Assembly (NCBI GenBank): GCA_005888955.1
Contig: VBCS01000389.1
Location: 1 to 5,614, forward strand
Source: Betaproteobacteria bacterium
GTDB lineage: Bacteria > Pseudomonadota > Gammaproteobacteria > Burkholderiales > Casimicrobiaceae
Reading direction: 5' to 3'
DNA: 5,614 nucleotides
Notes under the pieces: generated by a model
The model's input: only the letters and a program-made list of their open reading frames with translations
What the model was told of the DNA's origin: nothing
Databases searched by the model: none
Position numbers and translations under genes: made by a program
Part shown: positions 1 to 5,012 of the stretch, one piece after another
Layout: each line of letters starts with the position of its first letter
Numbering within the stretch: position 1 is the first letter of the stretch

Positions 1-2
1 GT

Positions 3-191
3 AGGTCGGAGACGATTTTTCACGCCTTCCTGGCAGTGCTCCGCACGACGGGTCGGTTGCCGGAAACCGTGATCTACCTGTTTTTCTGGCGGGGAACCCG
101 CATTTGGCCGACCGGTCACATAGATTTAGTGGCTGCGCTGCGCCTTCAGCGCTGCCAGTCACGTGGTAGTTCCCTAGGAGGTGGATTATGA
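3..191 (+). other. Possible 3' end of a coding frame, or non-coding leader
   Basis: No complete gene is evident before position 188. Frame 3 stays open from the left edge to a TGA at 189-191, which overlaps the ATG of the next gene as ATGA. Its third codon positions are G/C-rich over about the first 110 bases, and it reads like an ordinary peptide there (for example ETVIYLFFWRGTR). The last 20 or so residues look non-protein-like. It could be the C-terminus of a gene entering from the left, or chance openness in GC-rich DNA. The other two plus frames contain stops, and I saw no credible minus-strand gene. I do not recognise a family. Confidence 0.2.
176..181 (+). promoter_or_regulatory. Shine-Dalgarno site of the small secreted protein gene
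   Basis: AGGAGG, a perfect match to the anti-16S sequence, lies 6 nt before the ATG at 188. It fixes the start of the downstream gene and argues that this short ORF is really translated. Confidence 0.85.
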
Positions 192-469
192 AGCCTTTGA
201 TTTCATCCACGATTCTGGCGGTAGCCCTCTCGATCGCGCCTGTCGCGACGTTTGCTCGTGGCGCCAATGCTAATCCGGGCGGCGCGTCGGCCTCGCACAT
301 GAGCTCGCAAGGCTTGGCCAACACCAACGGCCCGAATGCTGTGGACCGCGACAAGGGTCTCGATCGTGCCGAAGATCGGAAGAGCGCCAAGGGAGTCGCG
401 CACGGCAAAGCGGCACAGCGCGCGACCACACGTTCGGCCAAGAAGACGAAAAAAGCCGCCTCGGGCTAG
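188..469 (+). CDS. Small secreted basic protein, unknown function
   Basis: This 93-residue protein has a classical signal peptide: a Lys at position 2, a hydrophobic core at about 4-20, and a likely cleavage after A23 (TFA before RG). The mature part is short, polar and probably disordered. It has a Ser/Gly/Asn-rich stretch (about 26-50) with the core NTNGPNAVDRDKGLDRAEDR, then a strongly basic Lys/Arg/Ala tail (about 64-93). From memory, similar HMSxxGLANTNGPNAxDRD cores occur in small hypothetical secreted proteins of beta- and alphaproteobacteria; their role is not known to me. There are no cysteines, catalytic motifs or membrane segments after the signal. A perfect AGGAGG 6 nt upstream supports the start. 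The gene appears to stand alone, convergent with the minus-strand cluster that ends at 594. Confidence 0.8.
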   Translation: MKPLISSTILAVALSIAPVATFARGANANPGGASASHMSSQGLANTNGPNAVDRDKGLDRAEDRKSAKGVAHGKAAQRATTRSAKKTKKAASG

Positions 470-490
470 ACCACTAAACCGTGGTCTGGC
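465..490 (+). terminator. Stem-loop at the end of the secreted-protein gene
   Basis: The arms at 465-474 and 481-490 pair over 10 bp with one G-T wobble, around a 6-nt loop (TAAACC). The left arm includes the TAG stop codon. No T-run follows on the plus strand, so it is not a canonical intrinsic terminator. On the minus strand, a T6 run appears about 11 nt beyond the stem (complement of 448-453). It may end the plus transcript, protect its 3' end, or partly separate the convergent units. Confidence 0.4.
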
Positions 491-593
491 GTCCGATTGG
501 GCATGCGAGAGCGAAGGGCTGATCGAGGACAGCTAGGAAAATATCATGGCGGTAAGCCAACGCCTCTAGACAGAAGCGTGCCACCGCCCCCAG
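491..593. other. Convergent intergenic spacer with an imperfect stem-loop
   Basis: No gene is seen here. At 548-588, GGCGGT (548-553) and ACCGCC (583-588) can pair, with an inner 4-bp GCGT/ACGC pairing after an internal loop. On the minus strand this hairpin lies just past the stop of the membrane-protein gene and is followed by a T-containing stretch (complement of 538-547). That would fit a weak terminator of the minus-strand cluster, but the stem is imperfect. Confidence 0.3.
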
Positions 594-872
594 TCAGGCA
601 AACGCTATAACGGCCGCGACAAACAACGCCGCGAATGCTGTCGGAAAGGCGAGCGCAAGTGTCAGCGCGGTAATGGGTGCCCGGCCCAATAAGACCAACG
701 CAAGCGCGGGTGCGCCGGTAACGAGGAATAGCGCTGTCACGATAAGACCGGCGCCCTCGTCCAGCCCCTTGGTTGCCGCATCCGATCCTGACATGAAGGT
801 TGCAATCGCGACGACGGCCCACGCAGCAGCATCGACAAGGCAAACGATTATGGTCGCGGTTCGAAGTTTCAT
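594..872 (-). CDS. Small three-helix inner-membrane protein, unknown function
   Basis: This 92-residue, very hydrophobic protein has three probable transmembrane helices, at about 6-28, 41-62 and 67-91. A short polar loop (about 29-40, SGSDAATKGLDEG) separates the first two and a tight GRAP turn separates the second and third. The MKLR start suggests a cytoplasmic N-terminus. No recognised domain, cysteine pair or catalytic motif is visible. It begins 58 nt after the stop of the alpha/beta-hydrolase gene on the same strand, so it is probably the last gene of that unit. No good Shine-Dalgarno precedes the ATG. The hydrophobic pattern makes this frame much more credible than the overlapping Arg/Cys-rich frame. 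A role as membrane anchor or partner for the exported hydrolases is possible but unsupported. Confidence 0.6.
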   Translation of the reverse strand: MKLRTATIIVCLVDAAAWAVVAIATFMSGSDAATKGLDEGAGLIVTALFLVTGAPALALVLLGRAPITALTLALAFPTAFAALFVAAVIAFA

Positions 873-930
873 ACGGGCTTTGTCAGCCTAATTGGGCGGG
901 CTCCTTCTCCTGTGCTGACTGTTGGGCGAT

Positions 931-1896
931 TCAACCGCCGAGGGCGTTAAGGATTCGCTTTGCGACATCGGGATTGTCGAGATAGCCGACGATGCCATGG
1001 CGATTTTCGGTGTGGTTTCTGACTGTGGAATTGTTTTCGATTGCGGGTCGAACCGGGAAGTTGTCCGCATCCAACGGGTAGAGCGCTACGACGTCCCGCG
1101 TGTCAAAAGCGTTGTACCAGGCGTCCACCGACGACGGAGATCGCAACGGACGGAATTGATCGCGAACGGCGCGAACTGCGAGCGGCGAACCGACAGTCAC
1201 GAACAGGGGTACGCGAAGCGAGCGACGGTCGGTGCGCAAGACACTGTAAGCAACGACGGTGCCCAATGAATGGCTCACGACCACCGTAGGTTGCTCAGTC
1301 AATTTACCGGCAACGATTTGGTCGATTTCATCGCGCACTCCAGCGCGGGTGGTGTACAGGAAGACGTCGCGAGTGAATATCTCGAGCGTCTTCTGATTCA
1401 TGCCGGATCCGTTCTTGTCGATCGCGCGCAGGATCGCCTGCACCCACTTCCAGTTCAGCGGACCCCGAGGAGCAGGGTCGGGACCATACTCGGCATCGAC
1501 CTGGGCATCGGTGATTCCGGCGCGTTGCCGCACGGCCTCGGCGAACTCGGCCTGAAAAACCAGAAATTCGTCGTCGAGCGGAGTTCCCCGCGCTTGCACG
1601 TCCGAGGTCAAGGGGATGCCGAATTGCTGGGTGTATTTGTCGAGAATGTCCCCGTAGAAGGGGAACGCCACGTCGATGTCCGTGGGCACCGATTGCCCAA
1701 ACGTCGTGGTGCCGCGATTTAGCGTGGCGAGCCATTCGGATTTGAGTGTCTCGGGATTGAGCCCCTGCTGGCCGCGCCCGTGCACGAAGAGAAGCTTCGT
1801 CGAACCCGCGGCAGCGGCGCGCGATGGAACCACCGACATCAGGCCTGACAGGGCAACGGCCGATGCCGCCTTCAAGAGCTCGCGTCTATCGATCAT
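931..1896 (-). CDS. Tat-exported alpha/beta hydrolase (lipase/esterase-like)
   Basis: This 321-residue serine hydrolase is predicted to act in the periplasm or at the cell surface. Residues 1-30 form a twin-arginine signal (DRRELLKAAS, then a hydrophobic Ala/Leu/Val stretch and an SRAAAA cleavage region). The fold starts with LLFVHGRGQQG (35-45), the first strand and oxyanion-hole region. The nucleophile elbow is SHSLG (208-212), making S210 the likely nucleophile. This is the common GxSxG with Ser replacing the first Gly. D265 or D268 is the probable acid and H300 (NRHG) the probable base, so the triad looks complete. From memory, hydrolases with this VHGRxQ opening are found beside caspase-like and other effector domains in bacterial conflict loci. 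Substrate is unknown; lipid, ester and peptide bonds are all possible. GGAG lies 7 nt before the ATG (complement of 1904-1907). The gene follows the caspase gene by 81 nt on the same strand. Confidence 0.85.
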   Translation of the reverse strand: MIDRRELLKAASAVALSGLMSVVPSRAAAAGSTKLLFVHGRGQQGLNPETLKSEWLATLNRGTTTFGQSVPTDIDVAFPFYGDILDKYTQQFGIPLTSDVQARGTPLDDEFLVFQAEFAEAVRQRAGITDAQVDAEYGPDPAPRGPLNWKWVQAILRAIDKNGSGMNQKTLEIFTRDVFLYTTRAGVRDEIDQIVAGKLTEQPTVVVSHSLGTVVAYSVLRTDRRSLRVPLFVTVGSPLAVRAVRDQFRPLRSPSSVDAWYNAFDTRDVVALYPLDADNFPVRPAIENNSTVRNHTENRHGIVGYLDNPDVAKRILNALGG

Positions 1897-1977
1897 GGTG
1901 TGGCTCCAGGTGTGACCGCAGCTCCCAGGACTGCCTTCGCCAACCGCCGGTGCGTTGCGTCACGCTTCGTGCGGGCG

Positions 1978-3804
1978 TTACCTGACTCGACCCGAGCGCA
2001 ACACGTTTTCGACGATCTGCATGCCCTCGCGGTCGAGGGTCATCCAAAGGCTTACACGAAGGTGATCGCGCGCCGCCGCGACAGCTTCCGGGAGGCGGAT
2101 ATCCTTGACCCGAAGCAGCCCCCAGCCCTGGGAGAGCATCGGACAGAAAGGAACGGGACCATTGGGATCATCCAGACGTCTTCCCGATAGTGCGCCGGCC
2201 AGCATGGCGACGTCGAAGAGATCAGTACCCAGGTCCCCACGCATGATTCCACGCACCGAATCCACCTTGTCTGCGAGACCGGCGTCGGCGTACGCGTACG
2301 CTGCGTAGAGGCCGAGCGTCGGATCGATACCCTTGAGCATCCGAATGCGGTCGGCCAGTTGCGCTGCGGCGCCCCTTCGGGTCTCCTTCGGACCCTCGAT
2401 GCGAAAGACGCCGAACTGCGCTGCTGTCGCGACCGCTGCGTGCAATTGCTCGAGGCGTTTGGCTTCGCTCTCGTAAACCGATCTCATCGGACTCTGGCGG
2501 GAAGGCACGTAACTGACGTTGCTTACCTTGCCTTCGTCGACGACCACGTTGCCGATGTATTCGTCCAACGCCGCGATGACAGTGCCCGACCCATCGACAA
2601 AGCGCAGCGCCACGCTTGCCGCACGTATTGCACGAACATCGACTTCCACCAGCGCCGAGGGACGATTCTGCGCGGGAGAGTTGACGAAGTCCGTCTTGAT
2701 TCCGGGTTTGGCCACGACCGATTCCACACGTTGCCCGGAAATCGCGAACCCCGAACGCGCAGACAATTGGCTCGGCAAACCGCGTGCTTCCACGATTGAA
2801 TTACGCGCCCTGTCGAACCCCGATGTGACGGCGATCTCGCTGATTGCTTGCGCCGAATAGTGGAGCGCGCCGCCGCCGATACCGCCGGTTCCCAGCGTCG
2901 AGCTCACAACGTCGGAAAGGGTTGGTGTGCCGCTGCCCGCAGCCAATCGTCCCGAACCAGAGACGTGACCTATGTATGTGGGCTCATCGGAGTAGATTTT
3001 GGAGTCGGGTCGTTGCTCCAGCGTGATCGACACGGCTTGAGCCCTTTTGGGTACTTCCTGAGCGAGGTACGGTTTCAAACGGCGGTTCGGGATGACCGGC
3101 TTGCCGTCGACGGTCTGCACCATCGTCGCGTACGGGTGGTTGAACGCGTCCAGGAAACAAGCCGTATAGATGCCCTGGAAGGCAGCTGTGCTTTCCGTGA
3201 CGGAATATTCGTAGGCGGCGGCGCCGACCCTCGTCGCGAGGAACTGGTCCACGTCGGAAATCGCGTTCGGGGTGGATGCCTTGCTCGGAAAGACGACAGT
3301 GCCGTGGACCCGCTCGGCGCTCAGGCTGTCCGCCCGGGAGCGGCAGGCGTCGGAGATGAACACGACGTTCGGGATGCCGGACAGCTCCGCGCTCTTGCAA
3401 CTCTCGAACAAGCTGACCGCCTCGTTCGGATTTCCGGGCCCCTCGGACAACAGCCAAAACTCCTCGAGGCTGCCGCTGATGAAACCGTGGCCGGCAAAAT
3501 AGATGACCAGCTGCTCGAGTGTTCCACGATCGACGAAGGCGTTGATCGCCGCGAACAGATCGCTTGCCTTCACCGGGTTCGGGTCATCGACAAAGAGTTT
3601 GACGTCGAATCCTTCTCCCCTCAGCCACTCCGCAACCGCGCGTGCCCCGGATCCGGCAGCCCGGAGCTTGGGCAGATTGCCAGGCTTGTCGACACCGATT
3701 ACCACCGCGGCGCGGTTTGAATTTCCGGGCTGCGCACGCAGCGAACGAACCGCGAGCGCGCCGGTCAACGCGATGCCAGCCCCAAGAAAGTCACGACGCT
3801 CCAT
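1978..3804 (-). CDS. Tat-exported caspase-family peptidase (C14-like) with a long C-terminal region
   Basis: This 608-residue protein is predicted to be a cysteine endopeptidase acting outside the cytoplasm. It opens with a twin-arginine signal (ERRDFLGAG, hydrophobic to about residue 22, probable cleavage SLRA/QP after A24). The caspase fold covers about 30-225: strand AAVVIGVDK (32-40), catalytic His H106 in FAGHG, catalytic Cys C154 in ISDACRS, and a p10-like segment (about 189-222, LATRVGAAAYEY to ACFLDAFN). The His/Cys dyad is intact. Residues 280-330 are Gly/Ser-rich. About 380-435 is strand-rich, perhaps a beta-sandwich. About 472-545 is helical and repeat-like (DPTLGLYAAYAYADAG). The ATG at 3804 is chosen because GGAGGG precedes it by 6 nt and the Tat signal begins there; the frame stays open 34 codons further upstream. 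The gene starts 22 nt after the SpeH stop. The cleavage target is unknown, and bacterial homologues often prefer basic residues. Confidence 0.85.
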   Translation of the reverse strand: MERRDFLGAGIALTGALAVRSLRAQPGNSNRAAVVIGVDKPGNLPKLRAAGSGARAVAEWLRGEGFDVKLFVDDPNPVKASDLFAAINAFVDRGTLEQLVIYFAGHGFISGSLEEFWLLSEGPGNPNEAVSLFESCKSAELSGIPNVVFISDACRSRADSLSAERVHGTVVFPSKASTPNAISDVDQFLATRVGAAAYEYSVTESTAAFQGIYTACFLDAFNHPYATMVQTVDGKPVIPNRRLKPYLAQEVPKRAQAVSITLEQRPDSKIYSDEPTYIGHVSGSGRLAAGSGTPTLSDVVSSTLGTGGIGGGALHYSAQAISEIAVTSGFDRARNSIVEARGLPSQLSARSGFAISGQRVESVVAKPGIKTDFVNSPAQNRPSALVEVDVRAIRAASVALRFVDGSGTVIAALDEYIGNVVVDEGKVSNVSYVPSRQSPMRSVYESEAKRLEQLHAAVATAAQFGVFRIEGPKETRRGAAAQLADRIRMLKGIDPTLGLYAAYAYADAGLADKVDSVRGIMRGDLGTDLFDVAMLAGALSGRRLDDPNGPVPFCPMLSQGWGLLRVKDIRLPEAVAAARDHLRVSLWMTLDREGMQIVENVLRSGRVR

Positions 3805-3810
3805 ATCGGA

Positions 3811-3816
3811 CCCTCC
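3811..3816 (-). promoter_or_regulatory. Shine-Dalgarno site that sets the caspase start
   Basis: On the minus strand this reads GGAGGG, 6 nt before the ATG at 3804. It lies between the SpeH stop and the caspase start. It decides in favour of the ERRDFLG start over upstream in-frame codons, which would put 34 unrelated residues before the Tat motif. Confidence 0.75.
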
Positions 3817-3826
3817 GCGTTCGATG

Positions 3827-4303
3827 CTACTTAGCTGACTCTGTGGTTTGTAAGCTACATCCTTGCCTCCTCGATGGCAAGGCACGGCGCGCCCGGCTCG
3901 GTGCACCGGCGTGATCGCCTCTTGTGAAGCGCCGTCGCACCGGCCGCTTGGACCGAAACGCGCGTGTCAAGAACGCGCACGCGGCGTCTATCTGAACATT
4001 CTCGCCGCACGTGAACAAGTCAATGGCCGCGTAGCGATTCTCCGGCCAGATGTGGATCGCAAGATGCGATTCCGCGATGACGACGACGCCGGAGATTCCC
4101 CACGGAGCGAATTTGTGGAACACCGTCTCGACGATCGTCGCGCCGGCGACGCGCGCAGCATTGACGAGCGTCTTCTCGACCCATTCGATGTCGTCGAGGT
4201 GCCTCGTCTCGCATTCATACAGATCGAGTACGACTTGCGAGCCAAGTACGGCGCGCCGCGCAGACTCGTTTTCCGGCGCGGAAAGCGCCGCATGTCGCGT
4301 CAT
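3827..4303 (-). CDS. speH: S-adenosylmethionine decarboxylase proenzyme (SpeH type)
   Basis: This enzyme decarboxylates S-adenosylmethionine, giving the aminopropyl donor for spermidine synthesis in the cytoplasm. The small bacterial/archaeal class cleaves itself to create a pyruvoyl group. From the ATG at 4303 it has 158 residues. All family landmarks are in register with the Thermotoga enzyme: S71 in GISG, the cleavage point E78/S79 in AESH (S79 becomes the pyruvoyl), H84 in AIH, and C99 in FTCG. A core of about residues 19-129 matches the family length. Beyond it lies an unusual Arg/Ser-rich tail of about 30 residues with no counterpart I know. GGAAG sits 8 nt before this ATG. A GTG at 4375 with AAGGAAG 7 nt upstream could add 24 poorly conserved residues and would overlap the preceding gene. 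No spermidine synthase gene follows; the caspase gene starts 22 nt downstream. Confidence 0.9.
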   Translation of the reverse strand: MTRHAALSAPENESARRAVLGSQVVLDLYECETRHLDDIEWVEKTLVNAARVAGATIVETVFHKFAPWGISGVVVIAESHLAIHIWPENRYAAIDLFTCGENVQIDAACAFLTRAFRSKRPVRRRFTRGDHAGAPSRARRALPSRRQGCSLQTTESAK

Positions 4304-4352
4304 GTCAGTTGCTTCCGCACCGATCCCGAACCGACTCGAACCATCGCCTGAA

Positions 4353-4700
4353 TCATTGCCTCTTGCCCTTTCCACGATTCGACTTCCTTTTCTTCCTCTT
4401 CCTGTTCTTCTTTTTTTTCTTCTTCTTGCCCGGTGGTCGCCCCGTCTTTACGCTTTCCACCGCAGCCGCCACCTCGGCCAGACTCTCATCGGGTAGTCGA
4501 TCCAACGCCGCAAGTCCGGCGCGCAGCAACTCGCTCTTTTTGATGGCAATCCCCAGCCCTAGACAGCGTGTCTTGAGGATGCCAATCAACTCGTGATCGA
4601 CGGCGGGCATCGTGAAGCTGTCGCGAATTACCTTGCCCAGCCTTCCCTCAGCCGGCATCGCAGACCGCCTGGCCGGCGATTGTGAGCGTATCTTGACCAT
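4353..4700 (-). CDS. Ribbon-helix-helix-like DNA-binding protein with a lysine-rich tail
   Basis: This is a 115-residue basic protein. Residues 27-68 fit a ribbon-helix-helix layout: a strand (DSFTMP), a first helix (about 34-50, VDHELIGILKTRCLGLG), a turn, and a second helix beginning KKSELLRAGL. That last part resembles the SRSELIREAL helix of CopG/Arc-type repressors. After a KTGRPPG linker (85-91), residues 92-115 are almost all Lys/Arg, as in histone-H1-like tails, which could give sequence-independent DNA binding. From memory, proteins with KKSELLRAGL and a KTGRP tail are common hypotheticals in Burkholderia-like genomes. The ATG at 4700 is chosen because it lies about 38 nt past a good promoter; it lacks a clear Shine-Dalgarno, and M15 (4658) is an alternative start. 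The gene leads the unit and sits directly behind a palindromic promoter, so autoregulation is plausible. Specific function is unproven. Confidence 0.65.
   Translation of the reverse strand: MVKIRSQSPARRSAMPAEGRLGKVIRDSFTMPAVDHELIGILKTRCLGLGIAIKKSELLRAGLAALDRLPDESLAEVAAAVESVKTGRPPGKKKKKKKNRKRKKRKSNRGKGKRQ
4386..4428. repeat. Low-complexity polypyrimidine tract encoding the Lys/Arg tail
   Basis: The plus strand is nearly all C/T here, including a run of eight T at 4411-4418. It reads as A/G-rich AAG/AAA/AGG codons of the lysine-rich tail on the minus strand. The run is prone to replication or transcription slippage. It also contains the heptamer A AAA AAG in phase with the reading frame. Confidence 0.8.
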
Positions 4701-4736
4701 CGAGCGATTTTCAGGAGGCGGGAGCCAAAGGTGTCG

Positions 4737-4780
4737 GCAGCGATATAATATACTATATATACGGTATATACAATCGCTGC
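4737..4780. promoter_or_regulatory. AT-rich palindromic, iterated operator candidate
   Basis: This is a 44-bp AT island in GC-rich surroundings. Its ends are a perfect 8-bp inverted repeat, GCAGCGAT (4737-4744) and ATCGCTGC (4773-4780). Inside, ATATAC occurs three times at an exact 9-bp period (starting 4748, 4757 and 4766). TATATAC and GTATATA (4756-4762 and 4764-4770) form a second inverted repeat around one G. GTATATAC (4764-4771) is itself a perfect palindrome. Such nested repeats over a promoter suggest an operator. The RHH-like protein encoded just downstream is the obvious candidate binder, by inference. A GntR-type regulator would also fit GTATATAC. Confidence 0.6.
4745..4773 (-). promoter_or_regulatory. 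Sigma-70-like promoter for the minus-strand gene cluster
   Basis: Read on the minus strand, TTGTAT (complement of 4768-4773) is followed after 17 nt by TATTAT (complement of 4745-4750). The -10 matches 5 of 6 consensus bases and the -35 matches the TTG half. Transcription would start near 4738, about 38 nt before the ATG at 4700. The whole promoter lies within the palindromic island, so a protein bound there would occlude it. On the plus strand a perfect TATAAT (4744-4749) exists but has no matching -35. Confidence 0.5.
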
Positions 4781-4975
4781 TACCGCATGCCGAGCTTCGC
4801 ATTGGCAATGACGTTCGCCGCGTCGCGCGGCGCCGAGCGCCAATACTGCTGGGGCGCTTGGACTTGTGCGCCCAGGACCGCGCGCAGACGCCGATTGACG
4901 AAGCGCGCTACGTCCGAGATACTCGCGCTCGCGCGGCCGGTCCATGCTCGACGGATCGTCGAAATCTGGTGGCAT
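4780..4975 (-). pseudogene. Small frameshifted gene or remnant, unknown family
   Basis: Two minus-strand frames together look like one small gene. The first begins with ATG at 4975 (MPPDFDDPSSMDRPRERE), with AAGGAG 11 nt upstream (complement of 4987-4992), but becomes Arg/Ser-rich nonsense after about 18 codons. The second is open from 4974 to a TAG at 4782-4780. It reads as a convincing protein from about 4920: SDVARFVNRRLRAVLGA, then PQQYWRSAPRDAANV and IANAKLGMR, with high third-position G/C. It has no ATG or GTG of its own before that. Skipping one base near 4921 would join them into a protein of about 64 residues. It may be a decayed gene, a sequencing error, or a recoded gene. I do not recognise the family. 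It ends at the edge of the palindromic operator. Confidence 0.4.
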
Positions 4976-5012
4976 TACGCGCCGCGCTCCTTGAAGGGGG
5001 GAATCCGGCCTC

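Noticed and set aside
94..117. GGAAC-type ECF sigma promoter before the secreted-protein gene
   Set aside because: GGAAC is present at 94-98, but the expected CGTT at the proper spacing is not; the nearest is GGTCA. Too weak to annotate.
544..843. 99-codon minus-strand frame overlapping the membrane-protein gene
   Set aside because: It is Arg/Cys/Gly-rich without structure; the overlapping frame at 594-872 gives three clean transmembrane helices.
1270..1722. 150-codon plus-strand open frame
   Set aside because: It is antisense to the alpha/beta hydrolase and has no domain or ribosome site.
2848..3720. 290-codon open frame on the plus strand
   Set aside because: It lies entirely antisense to the caspase gene, whose catalytic motifs and Tat signal are clear; the plus-strand product is Arg-rich and featureless. 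Long antisense frames are expected in GC-rich DNA.
3863..4351. 162-codon plus-strand open frame
   Set aside because: It is antisense to speH, which has all catalytic residues in register.
4744..4749. Perfect TATAAT on the plus strand as a cyclase promoter
   Set aside because: No recognisable -35 or extended -10 accompanies it, and it lies about 265 nt before the cyclase ATG. The AT-rich island makes such matches likely by chance.
4737..4780. The long inverted repeat as an intrinsic terminator
   Set aside because: The stem interior is AT-rich and there is no T-run after either arm; promoter elements and iterated half-sites fit an operator better.
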